64,000 nucleotides of DNA from Collinsella tanakaei (GCF_016900375.1 NZ_JACJKB010000003.1:186001-250000); one strand, 5' to 3'. Counted from the first letter of the stretch, positions 10,238-26,788 are shown. Translations and numbers: made by a program. The notes: generated by a model from the sequence alone, not told the origin.

Positions 10238-12346
10238 TTAGGCGTTACCGCCGGCCTTGCCGACGACCTCGTCCACGATGGACTTGGGCGCAGGCTCGTA
10301 AGAATCGAACTGCATGGTGTAGGACGCGCGGCCCTGGGTCTGCGAACGCAGGTCGGTCGCGTAGCCGAACATCTCGCCCAGCGGCACCTTGGCGCGGATG
10401 AGCTTGGTGTTCTTGCGGTCCTCCATGCCCTCGATCTTGCCGCGACGGCCGGACAGGTTGCCCATGACGTCGCCCATGTACTGCTCGGGGGTCTCGACCT
10501 CGACGGACATGATGGGCTCGAGCAGCTGCGGGTCGGACTTCTTCAGGGCGTCCTTGATGGCCATGGAGCCAGCGATCTTGAACGCAGCCTCGGAGGAGTC
10601 GACCTCGTGGTAGGAACCGTCGAACAGGGTCACCTTAACGTCGAGGACAGGGAAGCCGGCGATGACACCGGTCTGCAGCGCCTCCTGGATGCCCTTGTCG
10701 ATCGAGGGGATGTACTCCTTGGGCACGACACCGCCGACGATGGCGTTGACGAACTCGTAGCCGAAGCCCTCTTCCATCTTCTCGAGCTTGATGACGGCGT
10801 GGCCGTACTGACCGCGACCACCGGACTGGCGGACGAACTTACCCTCGGCGCGCTCGACGTCGTGACCAGCGGTCTCACGGTAGGCGACCTGCGGCTTACC
10901 GACGTTAGCCTCGACCTTGAACTCACGGAGCAGACGGTCGACGATGATCTCGAGGTGCAGCTCGCCCATGCCGGCGATGATGGTCTGGCCGGTCTCGTGG
11001 TTGGTGGACACCTGGAAGGTCGGGTCCTCCTCGGCGAGCTTGGTGAGCGCGAGGCTCATCTTGTCCTGCTCGGCCTTGGTCTTGGGCTCGATGGCGATGT
11101 CGATAACGGGCTTGGCGAACTCCATGGACTCGAGCACGATCTCGTGGCCCTCGGCGCACAGGGTGTCACCGGTGGTGGTGTTCTTGAAGCCCACGGCGGC
11201 GACGATGTCGCCGGCGGCGCAGGAGTCACGGTCGATACGCTCGTTGGCGTTCATCTCGAGGATGCGGCCCAGGCGCTCGCGCTGGCCGTTGGTGGCGTTC
11301 ACGACGTAGGAGCCGGACTCGGCCTGGCCGGAGTACACGCGGAAGTAGGTCAGCTTACCGACGTAGGGGTCGGTCATGATCTTGAACGCGAGAGCGGAGA
11401 ACGGAGCGTCGAAGTCGACGGGACGGGTGTCCTCCTCGCCGTTGTCGGGATTGGTGCCGACGATGGCGGGAACGTCGAGCGGGCTCGGCAAGTAGTCGAC
11501 GACAGCGTCGAGCAGCTCCTGGACGCCCTTGTTCTTGTAGGCGGAGCCCACGAGAACGGGGTTGAGCTCGTTGGCCAGAACGCCCTTGCGGATGGCGGCC
11601 TTGAGCATGTCCACGGGGATCTCCTCGTCCTCGAGGACCATCATCATCAGGTCGTCGTCAAAGTTCGCGGCGGCGTCGAGCAGCTCAGCGCGCTTCTCGG
11701 CGACGATCTCCTCGAACTCAGCCGGGATGGCGTCCATCGGCTCGGGGTAGGTCATGCCCTTGTCGTCGGCCTTGAAGTCCCACGCGGTCATGGTGACGAG
11801 GTCGACAACGCCCCAGAAGTTGTCCTCAGCGCCCATGGGGACCTGGATGGCCACGGCGTTGGCGTCGAGGCGATCCTTCATGGTCTCGATGGCGTTGAAG
11901 AAGTCGGCACCGATGCGGTCATACTTGTTGATGAACGCGATGCGGGGGACGTTGTAGTTGTGGGCCTGACGCCACACGGTCTCGGACTGGGGCTGAACGC
12001 CGGCGACGGCGTCGAACACGGCGACGGCACCGTCGAGGACGCGCAGGGAGCGCTCGACCTCGGAGGTGAAGTCAACGTGGCCCGGGGTGTCGATGATCTG
12101 GATGCGGTAGTTCTTACCGTCCTTCTTCCAGAAGCAGGTGGTAGCAGCGGAGGTAATGGTTACGCCGCGCTCCTGCTCCTGAACCATCCAGTCCATGGTG
12201 GCAGCGCCCTCGTGAACCTCACCGATCTTGTGGGTCTTGCCGGTGTAGTACAGGATGCGCTCGGTCGTGGTGGTCTTACCGGCATCGATGTGGGCCATGA
12301 TGCCGATGTTACGGGTCTCGGACAGCTTGTACTTAGGCTTAGCCAT
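10238..12346 (-). CDS. fusA: Elongation factor G
   Basis: The translocation GTPase EF-G; 702 residues. G1 reads [20 protein letters not shown]3 reads DTPGHVDF, and G4 reads NKYD where NKMD is more usual. Domain IV carries [13 protein letters not shown]. The start [18 protein letters not shown] has AAGGA upstream. It lies between rpsG (23-base gap) and rpsJ. A tuf gene, common directly after fusA, is absent. Confidence 0.97.
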   Translation of the reverse strand: MAKPKYKLSETRNIGIMAHIDAGKTTTTERILYYTGKTHKIGEVHEGAATMDWMVQEQERGVTITSAATTCFWKKDGKNYRIQIIDTPGHVDFTSEVERSLRVLDGAVAVFDAVAGVQPQSETVWRQAHNYNVPRIAFINKYDRIGADFFNAIETMKDRLDANAVAIQVPMGAEDNFWGVVDLVTMTAWDFKADDKGMTYPEPMDAIPAEFEEIVAEKRAELLDAAANFDDDLMMMVLEDEEIPVDMLKAAIRKGVLANELNPVLVGSAYKNKGVQELLDAVVDYLPSPLDVPAIVGTNPDNGEEDTRPVDFDAPFSALAFKIMTDPYVGKLTYFRVYSGQAESGSYVVNATNGQRERLGRILEMNANERIDRDSCAAGDIVAAVGFKNTTTGDTLCAEGHEIVLESMEFAKPVIDIAIEPKTKAEQDKMSLALTKLAEEDPTFQVSTNHETGQTIIAGMGELHLEIIVDRLLREFKVEANVGKPQVAYRETAGHDVERAEGKFVRQSGGRGQYGHAVIKLEKMEEGFGYEFVNAIVGGVVPKEYIPSIDKGIQEALQTGVIAGFPVLDVKVTLFDGSYHEVDSSEAAFKIAGSMAIKDALKKSDPQLLEPIMSVEVETPEQYMGDVMGNLSGRRGKIEGMEDRKNTKLIRAKVPLGEMFGYATDLRSQTQGRASYTMQFDSYEPAPKSIVDEVVGKAGGNA

Positions 12347-12369
12347 GAAAATCTATCCTTCCTGAGACA

Positions 12370-12843
12370 CTACCAGCGGTAGTGAGAGAACGCGCGGTTG
12401 GCCTCGGCCATCTTGAAGACGTCCTCGCGACGCTTCACGGAAGCGCCGACGCCGTTGGAGGCGTCGAGGATCTCGTTGGCCAGACGCTCGGCCATGGTCT
12501 TCTCCTTGCGGGCGCGGGCGAAGTTCACGATCCAGCGGATGGCGAGCTGCGTGGCGCGACGGGAGTTGACCTCCATGGGGACCTGATAGGTAGCGCCGCC
12601 GACGCGCTTGGGTTTGACCTCGAGGGTCGGGCGGACGTTGTCCATGGCCTTCTTGAAGACGGACAGGGCGTCCTGCTCGGACTTGGCGGCAACCATGTCG
12701 AACGCACCGTAGACGATGCGCTCAGCGGTGGCCTTCTTGCCGTCGAGCAGGATCTTGTTGATGAGCTGAGTCACCAGGCGGTTGTTGTACACGGAATCCG
12801 GCTGGATCTCGCGATGAAGATTCTTAGTCTTGCGACGAGGCAT
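12370..12843 (-). CDS. rpsG: 30S ribosomal protein S7
   Basis: Ribosomal protein S7, which organises the head of the small subunit and is the feedback regulator of the str operon in E. coli; 157 residues. Signatures are [17 protein letters not shown] and [17 protein letters not shown] precedes the ATG. It lies 93 bases after rpsL and 23 bases before fusA. Confidence 0.96.
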   Translation of the reverse strand: MPRRKTKNLHREIQPDSVYNNRLVTQLINKILLDGKKATAERIVYGAFDMVAAKSEQDALSVFKKAMDNVRPTLEVKPKRVGGATYQVPMEVNSRRATQLAIRWIVNFARARKEKTMAERLANEILDASNGVGASVKRREDVFKMAEANRAFSHYRW

Positions 12844-12936
12844 GTTCGTTTCTCCTCTGATATAAGTAGCGGCTTCGCGGGTTCGGGCTTGGCGCCCCTA
12901 TGCTGAGCCGCAGATACGGTTCGTTACAGGATCAGG

Positions 12937-13314
12937 CTACTTCTGCTTCGGACGCTTGGCGCCGTAGCGGGAACGAGCCTTCATGCGGTTGTTGACCGGA
13001 GCGCAGTCGTAGGCGCCACGGATGATCTTGTAGCGAACACCAGGGAGGTCGCGAACACGGCCGCCGCGGACGAGCACGATGGAGTGCTCCTGGAGGTTGT
13101 GGCCCTCACCGGGGATGTAAGCGGTGACCTCGATGCCGTTGACCAGGCGCACACGGGCGACCTTACGCAGAGCGGAGTTCGGCTTCTTGGGGGACGTGGT
13201 GAACACGCGGGTGCACACGCCGCGCTTCTGAGAGTTGTGCTGCAGAGCGGCGTTCTTGGACTTGGCCGGCTTGGACTGGCGGCCCTGGCGGACTAGCTGG
13301 TTGATAGTAGGCAA
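12937..13314 (-). CDS. rpsL: 30S ribosomal protein S12, natural Arg at position 88
   Basis: Ribosomal protein S12 of the decoding centre; 125 residues. It starts at TTG (13312-13314) with AGGAG upstream, giving [11 protein letters not shown]. Lys43 and Lys44 in [12 protein letters not shown] are intact. Residue 88, in [14 protein letters not shown], is Arg (codon CGC, 13051-13053), where most bacteria have Lys. The same K88R change is a known streptomycin-resistance mutation in Mycobacterium tuberculosis (K87R in E. coli numbering). It is the first gene of the str-type operon. Confidence 0.96.
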   Translation of the reverse strand: MPTINQLVRQGRQSKPAKSKNAALQHNSQKRGVCTRVFTTSPKKPNSALRKVARVRLVNGIEVTAYIPGEGHNLQEHSIVLVRGGRVRDLPGVRYKIIRGAYDCAPVNNRMKARSRYGAKRPKQK

Positions 13315-13408
13315 AGCGTACTCCTTTTCGAAATGATTCCAGCTTTATACTTGGTGCAACGGCTTGAATCGAGGCGTCAGCATCCACCTTCGAAACACGC
13401 AGTTCGCA

Positions 13409-13437
13409 AGGTTACGCCCGCGTGGCTGCGGTGTCAA
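13409..13437 (-). promoter_or_regulatory. Promoter of rpsL-rpsG-fusA-rpsJ
   Basis: On the minus strand TTGACA (13432-13437) and TAACCT (13409-13414) are 17 bases apart, a good sigma-70-type promoter. The expected start of transcription is about 90 bases before rpsL. Confidence 0.7.
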
Positions 13438-13547
13438 CAGACCACGCTCCCGGGCGTATCTGCATTTGGGCCCCTTTCCGCCAAATCTCCACACAGGAAC
13501 GGGGATGCCGCCCCTCGGGCTGCTGCTCAGCCGCCTGCCAAGTGTTC

Positions 13548-13635
13548 AACACCCACAATCGAGGCCCACAATCTAAGGGTTACCTGGTTTACCAATCGCC
13601 AAACCCGTAGGTTGTGGGCCTCGGTTGTGGGTGTT
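13548..13635. repeat. 28-bp inverted repeat between rpsL promoter and DUF559-like gene
   Basis: Arms 13548-13575 and 13608-13635 match except at two positions that allow G-U pairs in RNA. The loop is 32 bases. It ends 13 bases after the end of the DUF559-like gene region at 13648 and lies upstream of the rpsL promoter, so it may insulate the two transcripts. Confidence 0.75.
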
Positions 13636-13647
13636 TCGCCTCGCTAA

Positions 13648-14658
13648 CTATTCGCTACCGTCAATCGTCGACCCCTTACCCCTCGTCCAGCGGCGGATGA
13701 CGAAGCGCCTCAGCTCCTCCTGGCGCCCGGCGAACCCTTCGGGATAGCCACCGAGATCGATATGGGCGTTGCCTGCGATCGTGGCCATCAGGCGACGAAA
13801 GCTTACCGGGTTGAAGAGCTGCTCCTTGTTGACTTCCACGATAGTGAAGCCCATGGCCTGCAGGGCATGGCGGCGCTCGTTGTCGATCGCCTGCTGGAGC
13901 TCCTCGTCATGGCGGGCTCCCTGGTACTCGACATCCTGATTGCCCCGCCTGATATGCACGTCGCACACGACATACGAGCGCCGCGTGTACGTCCGCGCCT
14001 GATCGCTCAGCTCAACGCGGCGGTTCATCTCAAGGTCACAGATCTGCAGGCCGCCAAGGGCCTTGCGCACCGTCATCGGCATCGTCATGGCGGTCTCCAT
14101 CGGGCTGCGCGCGCCGTCGCGCACCGAGCGCAGAGCCCGCAGCGCCTTCGTGCGCCCATGGCAGCCCTTCGGGATGGAAAGGAAGAAGGTACGCAGGCGT
14201 GCGACCGTCGTGAGCGGGCGCGGACGGTCGAGGTAGTCTCCCCCGCCCTCGGGAAGCGCGTAGGTAGAACAGAGCTCGAAGTAGTACTCGATGAGCTCGA
14301 GCTCGTCTATCTCCTTGGCGGCCTCGAACGCGCAGAACTCCACGCTCACGACGAACACCTTGGGCGCAAGCCTGACGATTGCCCGCGCGGGAACGTCGCG
14401 GTCCCAGACGAGAAACCGCGTCTGCTCGTCGTTTCGCTTGTCCCTGACCGATTGGACCAGCACGTCGATTGTGGAGTCGGAGCCAAGCGGCACACCGAGC
14501 GCCTCGAGTTCCACGCGGGCGGCTTGAACGGCGGCGATACCGGGCGCCCCCTCGGCGAGCCGGGAGGCATGGTCCGGGATGCGCATCCGCATCTTCGGGA
14601 GGTTGGGGGCGCGGTAGATGGCCCGCGCGGTTTTCGAGCACAGCACGACAGCATCCAT
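13648..14658 (-). CDS. DUF559/AbiEi-like protein with C-terminal nuclease-like domain
   Basis: A 336-residue protein I do not recognise by name. The C-terminal third has the layout of DUF559 (Vsr/PD-(D/E)XK-like fold): CDVHIRRGNQDVEYQG, RHDEE, then an acidic residue and RRHALQAMGFTIVEV. The N-terminal two thirds resemble the AbiEi-type proteins frequent in this class, with SPMETAMTMPM before a basic linker. A second protein of the same plan is at 57878-58945. No obvious Shine-Dalgarno precedes the ATG. Role unknown; a nuclease or antitoxin-like role is only inferred. Confidence 0.65.
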   Translation of the reverse strand: MDAVVLCSKTARAIYRAPNLPKMRMRIPDHASRLAEGAPGIAAVQAARVELEALGVPLGSDSTIDVLVQSVRDKRNDEQTRFLVWDRDVPARAIVRLAPKVFVVSVEFCAFEAAKEIDELELIEYYFELCSTYALPEGGGDYLDRPRPLTTVARLRTFFLSIPKGCHGRTKALRALRSVRDGARSPMETAMTMPMTVRKALGGLQICDLEMNRRVELSDQARTYTRRSYVVCDVHIRRGNQDVEYQGARHDEELQQAIDNERRHALQAMGFTIVEVNKEQLFNPVSFRRLMATIAGNAHIDLGGYPEGFAGRQEELRRFVIRRWTRGKGSTIDGSE

Positions 14659-14902
14659 GGGGCCATTGTGAGCCAGACTTCAAACCCCGATCGGGCTCGC
14701 GCCGCCTTTCTCCCCCGCCGTCTTACGAGCAGCTCAACGCATCTCAACCATACTGTTGGATTCGGGAACGAATCCGTTGAATCCGCCCTCCGGGACGCTC
14801 GTTTTGCACGTTTCCCTAACCGTTCTCATGCGGCGGTCACGGCCTTCGCTTCAAATATGGGGATGCGCCCCTCGAATCTGCGGTTCCCGCGCGACGCCGT
14901 CG

Positions 14903-14908
14903 TATAAT
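14903..14908 (+). promoter_or_regulatory. -10 element of the NifX-like gene
   Basis: A perfect TATAAT lies 37 bases before the ATG. The -35 region (GCGGTT at 17 bases) is weak. Confidence 0.55.
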
Positions 14909-14944
14909 GTGGAGCGCACGAATTGCCACTGCAAAGGAGACATC

Positions 14945-15307
14945 ATGAGGATTGCCATCCCCGTCGAGACCGACCAGGGTCTCGACGCACCCCGTTCCGG
15001 CCACTTCGGCCACGCCGCGTACTTCACCATCGCCACCGTCGAGAACGGCGAGGTCACCGCGGTCGAGTCCGTCAAAAACGTCGAGCACGATGAGTGCGGC
15101 TGCGGCGGCGTGATCCAGCACGCCCTCGACCAGAACATCGACGCCATCATCGCCACCGGCATGGGCATGCCGCCCTACAGCCGCTTCACCGCGGGCGGCG
15201 TGGCGGTCTACGCCGAGCGCGTCACCCCGATCGCCGGCGACGTGCTCAAGAAGTTCCTCGCGGGCGAGGTGGAGCCCATGGATCCCAATTCCGCCTGCAG
15301 GCACTAG
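14945..15307 (+). CDS. NifX/NifB-associated domain protein (dinitrogenase FeMo-cofactor family)
   Basis: A 120-residue single-domain protein of the dinitrogenase iron-molybdenum cofactor family. It starts MRIAIPVETDQGLDAPRSGHFGHA and carries DECGCGGVIQ and GMGMPPYSRF. Such stand-alone proteins are common in anaerobes and are thought to bind or carry iron-sulfur or metal clusters. No nif genes are nearby, so a role in nitrogen fixation is unlikely. GGAGA precedes the ATG, and the gene is monocistronic with its own terminator. Confidence 0.85.
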   Translation: MRIAIPVETDQGLDAPRSGHFGHAAYFTIATVENGEVTAVESVKNVEHDECGCGGVIQHALDQNIDAIIATGMGMPPYSRFTAGGVAVYAERVTPIAGDVLKKFLAGEVEPMDPNSACRH

Positions 15308-15333
15308 CAGCGCGCGGACGCACAAACACGAAA

Positions 15334-15377
15334 AGGCCCTTGGGCGATGCCGAATCCGGCAGCCCAAGGGCCTTTTT
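15334..15377 (+). terminator. Intrinsic terminator of the NifX-like gene
   Basis: A 15-bp stem (AGGCCCTTGGGC paired with GCCCAAGGGCCT, extended by A-T pairs) is followed by TTTTTCTT. Confidence 0.85.
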
Positions 15378-15427
15378 CTTACCCAGTCGACCCGGGAACG
15401 CGAACGTCGCTCGCGACGCGCCGCCTA

Positions 15428-15622
15428 CTAGCGGCTACCGACGTTCCCGCTTCCCCCGAACGAAGCGCCGGTGCCGCCGTTGATGATGACCTCGCCGACA
15501 CCACGGTTGGCGATGGCCTCGTCGCCCGCTGCGATCACGCCCTCGACGCGCTCGATGCGCTTGCCGCCCGCCACGTCCTCGAGCTCGGCATCGTCCAGTG
15601 CAACTTCCTTCTCGCGAATCAC
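15428..15622 (-). CDS. Small double-glycine-leader peptide (RiPP/bacteriocin-like), hypothetical
   Basis: A 64-residue frame from GTG at 15622, or three codons longer if translation begins at ATA 15629-15631, which is better placed behind AAAGGAG. The N-terminal part ends ALDDAELEDVAGG, which looks like the leader of double-glycine-processed peptides. The remainder has no Cys and a Gly/Ser-rich end (GGTGASFGGSGNVGSR). No modification enzyme, C39 peptidase transporter or immunity gene is nearby. TTGATATATCAA, a perfect palindrome, overlaps the region just before the ribosome site. It may be a decayed or orphan precursor. Confidence 0.45.
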   Translation of the reverse strand: MIREKEVALDDAELEDVAGGKRIERVEGVIAAGDEAIANRGVGEVIINGGTGASFGGSGNVGSR

Positions 15623-15767
15623 GTCAGTTATGGTGAACGCTCCTTTGATATATCAATCGATCTGGCGAGGGGCTGTCCCTCTCGCCATCTACAACATACC
15701 CGAAGGCATTCGCATGTCATGCGCTGCGGCATGAACGGACGGTTATGGGCACGAGCGATTGCCGCCC

Positions 15768-15800
15768 GTGAAAGTTTGGGACCTGTCCCCAAACTTGCAG
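15768..15800. repeat. Short family-B palindrome
   Basis: Contains AAGTTTGGGACCTGTCCCC with its inverted half, the same core as in 7811-7922 and 31186-31216. It lies just downstream of the rpoC terminator. Confidence 0.75.
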
Positions 15801-15802
15801 AA

Positions 15803-15832
15803 ACGCCCGCCTCCCCGAGGGAAGGCGGGCGT
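15803..15832 (-). terminator. Terminator of rpoBC
   Basis: On the minus strand ACGCCCGCCTTCCC pairs with GGGAGGCGGGCGT (one bulge), followed by TTCT. It lies about 30 bases after the rpoC stop. Confidence 0.75.
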
Positions 15833-15862
15833 CGTCATGCGCGAAGGGGCATGTGGGGGACC

Positions 15863-20338
<4,476 letters not shown>

Positions 20339-20344
20339 AGTCAG

Positions 20345-23836
<3,492 letters not shown>

Positions 23837-23922
23837 CAGGTGTTTCCTCCTTCGCGGGAAAAACGGTTGGTCGGCACGACCTGCGGCTCTTCGCAGACTC
23901 ATGCCAGTTATCGCAATCTATT

Positions 23923-23950
23923 AGTTTATCAGGTGCATTCCGTTCGGCAA
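23923..23950 (-). promoter_or_regulatory. Putative rpoBC promoter
   Basis: On the minus strand TTGCCG (23945-23950) and TAAACT (23923-23928) are 16 bases apart, about 90 bases before the rpoB start. With rplJL displaced, rpoBC needs a promoter here. Confidence 0.55.
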
Positions 23951-24028
23951 GAAAAGTCTTGACTGAGGCGACTATTTGGGGTAGCAAAAAAGTTGCTCGC
24001 CATTTGCCCTGCTAAACCCCTACGAATC

Positions 24029-24040
24029 GAACACCTGTTC
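24029..24040. promoter_or_regulatory. LexA/SOS-box-like palindrome
   Basis: GAACACCTGTTC fits GAAC-N4-GTTC, the LexA box core of Gram-positive bacteria. It lies upstream of the rpoB promoter and 400 bases before the AlbA_2 gene. Unlike the boxes at 38149 and 48301 it has no clear -10 at the matching distance on either strand. Confidence 0.4.
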
Positions 24041-24057
24041 ATGAGTTTTCCGTGGAT

Positions 24058-24142
24058 AGCCTCTTTGGGGACGTAGCCAAGAGAGGCCATCGCCCGCCCG
24101 CCGGGCACTGTCCGCTTTCAGGACGGGGATGTTTTGGGACAT
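24058..24142. repeat. Partial copies of repeat families A and C
   Basis: TCTTTGGGGACGTAGCC (family A arm, start 24059) is followed by CTTTCAGGACGGGGATGTTT and TGGGACATT (family C arm). The full palindromic copies stand in the same order at 35085-35177 and 35183-35276. Confidence 0.7.
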
Positions 24143-24154
24143 TCGCAGTCCCTT

Positions 24155-24240
24155 CCGAGAATATATATATTCTCGGAACGCAAATCGTCGTTTCCGCAGG
24201 ATTCACTCGGTTGGAGTTCCCAGATTATATATATTCTCGG
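24155..24240. repeat. AT-core palindrome and second near-copy
   Basis: Positions 24155-24176 form a perfect 22-bp palindrome with CCGAGA/TCTCGG ends and an (AT)5 core. Positions 24220-24240 carry a degenerate second copy with the same right half (TATATATATTCTCGG). Paired sites of this kind could be operators or insertion hot spots; neither is shown. Confidence 0.7.
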
Positions 24241-24263
24241 CGCGCCGCCTTGGATGGCCCCTT

Positions 24264-24390
24264 CGCTGGCTCCTTTGGGGACGTAGCCGGGAGAGGCCAC
24301 CCGGAGCGGCACCAACACGCGGGAGCATCCCCCGAGGGTTCGCGCCGCTCCGGGTGGCCTCTCCCGGCTACGTCCCCAAAGGAGCCAGCG
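24264..24390. repeat. 47-bp perfect inverted repeat (family A)
   Basis: Arms 24264-24310 and 24344-24390 are perfect reverse complements around a 33-base loop. The base of the stem carries CTTTGGGGACGTAGCC, shared with 29489-29579 and 35085-35177. It lies just upstream of the AlbA_2 gene promoter. Confidence 0.9.
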
Positions 24391-24403
24391 GGTGCCGCGT
24401 GGG

Positions 24404-24409
24404 TATACT
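24404..24409 (+). promoter_or_regulatory. -10 element of the AlbA_2 gene
   Basis: TATACT with GGG before it lies 31 bases upstream of the ATG. The -35 position falls in the arm of the long hairpin and matches poorly. Confidence 0.45.
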
Positions 24410-24439
24410 GCGCACGAGGCGAGAGAAAGGCGGCGCAGC

Positions 24440-25768
24440 ATGTTCAGCCCCATACACGATGACCAGGGACGTCCCAAGGCCATCGCCGACATCGCGTACG
24501 CGGACCTCGAGCAGCTCCGCGAGCTCGACGAGGGCTACGCCCTTGAGTTCAAGCGCAGCCTCTCCCCCACCGTGGCCAAAAAGCTCCCCAAGATCATCGC
24601 CTCGTTCGCCAACTCCGCGGGCGGCTGGCTCGTCATCGGCATCGCCGACGACGACCATGCGCTCACCCCGGTGCCGCGCCTGGCCGCCGACTACAGCCAG
24701 ATCATCGGCGAGCTCTGCCGCCGCCATATCACGCCCGCCCCGCGCATCGAGGTGCGCTTCTTGCCCGACCCCGCCCAGAGCGACCAGGGCGTCGTCATCA
24801 TTCAGGTGCTCGAGGGCGATTTCCCGCCCTACATCGCCGACGGCGTCGTCGACGTGCGCGAGGGCTCGACCTCCGGCCCCGCCGCCAGCTCGGCGCTCGT
24901 AGAGCTCTACGGCAAGGCCACGCGCCGCCGGCTGGAAGTCGAGCGCTTCTGCCGCCGCACCGTCTTCTACGCGCTGCCCGACACCCCGCTGTTCAACCTC
25001 TACTTGTTCCGCATGGGCAGACGCGCCGCCGAGGCGCCCTCGCGCGACGAGGTCAACCAGCACGTCGAGGCCATGCGCACGGCTTTCGCGCGCGGCCGGC
25101 TCGCCGGCCGCGTCCACCACGCCCACGACTCCCTCATCTTCAGCGTCCCCACCCGCGACGACCCCCGCGTTCCCCACTCTGCGATCGAGCTGTTCGGCGA
25201 CGAGTCGGTCAAGCTCTCCGTTCCCGCCGTGCTTGTGGGACCCGAGGACTATGAGCAGGCCCTCTCCGCCCTCGGCCTTGCCATGAAGGACCCGGCGCCC
25301 GCGAATCCGGCCTGCCCCGCAACGGATGCCCCCACCGACCGCCTGCGCATCATGAGCGCCGCGGACACCCTCGCGCGCGTGACGCGCATGGCCGCGGTCA
25401 TCGACCGCTACATGCGTGAGCGCAACATCCCCTGGCAGCAGTACGCCGTCGCCTACGAGCTTGAAAACCTCGCCGGCGTCGTGCTGTGGAGCGAAGAGCC
25501 CCTCTACCTGGACTACGTCCGCGCGCGCGGGCCGCTCTTCTGCGCCACGACCGACTGCCTCTCGCGCGTGCGCTACCTGGACGACGGCGGGCACGACAGC
25601 TTCCGCGCGCGGCAGTTCGCCGGCAGTCACTTCTTCGAGGCATGCGGCCTTCCCCTGGGCTCGCCCGATGCGCGCGACAACGACCTGGTCGACGCCCTGC
25701 TGCGCGGCGCGCACGGGGCCGCGCGCAACCATATCGCCCGCGCAAACGAAAACGCTCCGAAGCGCTGA
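24440..25768 (+). CDS. AlbA_2/Schlafen-type domain protein
   Basis: A 442-residue protein whose N-terminal part (about residues 20-140) fits the AlbA_2 (Schlafen-like) domain: YALEFKRSLS, then IIASFANSAGGWLVIGIADDD. That domain is known in nucleic-acid-binding regulators and in RNases of the Schlafen type. The rest is unassigned and includes a Cys/His-containing segment (LFCATTDCLSRVRYLDDGG). The ATG at 24440 is the first after the promoter. The gene stands alone on the plus strand between rpoB and aqpZ. Its substrate and role are unknown. Confidence 0.7.
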   Translation: MFSPIHDDQGRPKAIADIAYADLEQLRELDEGYALEFKRSLSPTVAKKLPKIIASFANSAGGWLVIGIADDDHALTPVPRLAADYSQIIGELCRRHITPAPRIEVRFLPDPAQSDQGVVIIQVLEGDFPPYIADGVVDVREGSTSGPAASSALVELYGKATRRRLEVERFCRRTVFYALPDTPLFNLYLFRMGRRAAEAPSRDEVNQHVEAMRTAFARGRLAGRVHHAHDSLIFSVPTRDDPRVPHSAIELFGDESVKLSVPAVLVGPEDYEQALSALGLAMKDPAPANPACPATDAPTDRLRIMSAADTLARVTRMAAVIDRYMRERNIPWQQYAVAYELENLAGVVLWSEEPLYLDYVRARGPLFCATTDCLSRVRYLDDGGHDSFRARQFAGSHFFEACGLPLGSPDARDNDLVDALLRGAHGAARNHIARANENAPKR

Positions 25769-25795
25769 CACTGCCTGCTCGCCCCTGAAAACAAC

Positions 25796-25832
25796 AACGG
25801 GCCCGCCGCTCGCAAGGAGCGACGGGCCCGCA
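25796..25832. terminator. Bidirectional terminator between AlbA_2 gene and aqpZ
   Basis: The stem GGGCCCGCCGCTC pairs with GAGCGACGGGCCC with one mismatch, between two convergent genes. Confidence 0.65.
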
Positions 25833-25863
25833 TGCCGTTCGCGGCAAAGGCTCTGCTTGAGCT

Positions 25864-26574
25864 TTACGCCTCCTGCTTATAGAAGCTCTTGAAGGCGGTG
25901 AAGATGGCGGCGGCGAGGCCGGCGCCCACGAGTGGAGCGAAGATGAAGACCCAGACCTGGTCGAGCGCAAGGGTGTTGCCCTCGAACGCCATGACGAGCG
26001 CGGGGCCGAAGCTGCGGGCGGGGTTCACGGAGGTGCCCGTCAGAGGGATGCCCATGATGTGCACGAAGGTCAAGGTGAGGCCGATGACGATGCCGCCAAA
26101 GTGGCCGGTCTTGCCGTCGGCGGTCACGCCCAGGATGGTCAGCACGAAGACCATGGTCAGGATGACCTCGACCAGGCAGGCGCCGAGCATGGAGATGCCG
26201 GTGGAAGAGGCCTCGCCGTAGCCGTTGCAGCCGAGGCCGGTCGCGGCGACACCGCCGAGATCGGCGCAGTTGTTGATCACGAGCATGAGCACCAGGGCGG
26301 CGATGATGGCGCCGACGAACTGGCCGATCCAGTAGCCGAACAGGTCGGTAAGCGAGATGCGCTTGTCGGCATACATGCCGAAGGTCACAGCGGGGTTGAT
26401 GTGGCAGCCCGACACGTTGCCGATGGCAAAGGCCATGGCGACGATGGACAGGCCGAACGCGAATGCGATGCCCAGGTTGCCGAGGGTGGAGCCGGCGATC
26501 GCCGCGCTGCCGCAGCCGAAGAAGGTCAGCACGAACGTGCCGAGCGCCTCGGCGACATACTTCTTGATGGACAT
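25864..26574 (-). CDS. aqpZ: Aquaporin (MIP family channel, AqpZ-like)
   Basis: A membrane channel of the major intrinsic protein family; 236 residues with six predicted membrane helices. Both NPA boxes are present, in HINPAVTFG and SVNPARSFGPAL. The His in TFVHIMGIPLTGTSVNPAR matches the aquaporin (water-selective) rather than glycerol-facilitator filter. The start MSIKKYVAEALGTF has GAGGAGG upstream. It is downstream of galU, behind galU's own terminator, so it is probably transcribed separately. Confidence 0.9.
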   Translation of the reverse strand: MSIKKYVAEALGTFVLTFFGCGSAAIAGSTLGNLGIAFAFGLSIVAMAFAIGNVSGCHINPAVTFGMYADKRISLTDLFGYWIGQFVGAIIAALVLMLVINNCADLGGVAATGLGCNGYGEASSTGISMLGACLVEVILTMVFVLTILGVTADGKTGHFGGIVIGLTLTFVHIMGIPLTGTSVNPARSFGPALVMAFEGNTLALDQVWVFIFAPLVGAGLAAAIFTAFKSFYKQEA

Positions 26575-26719
26575 TGATCCTCCTCTTTCCAGCGCGCCGC
26601 ACCAGCGCGGCGCAAAACGGCGCACCATGAAAGCAGGTTGGGCGAAAAAGCGCAACGGAAAGCGGCAACCGTCAATCAAAGGTTCAGCATGGACCGCTGC
26701 CCGGATGGAGCCCTCACTC

Positions 26720-26751
26720 AAAAAGAAACGGGACCGTCTTGGACGGTCCCG
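26720..26751 (-). terminator. Intrinsic terminator of galU
   Basis: On the minus strand GGGACCGTC-CAA-GACGGTCCC is followed by GTTTCTTTTT, a classical hairpin plus T run, about 40 bases after the galU stop. Confidence 0.9.
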
Positions 26752-26788
26752 CGCATCGTGCAAGCTGTCGTGATTGTGGGCGCGAACG

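Noticed and set aside
10142-12382. Long plus-strand frame opposite fusA
   Set aside because: Shadow of fusA; no independent evidence.
14945-15307. Part of a nitrogen-fixation cluster
   Set aside because: A single NifX-like domain gene without nifHDK, nifB or other cofactor genes.
24046-24390. Possible CRISPR array or phage attachment site in the repeat-rich rpoB upstream gap
   Set aside because: Repeats are inverted, of different families and not regularly spaced; no cas or integrase gene is nearby.
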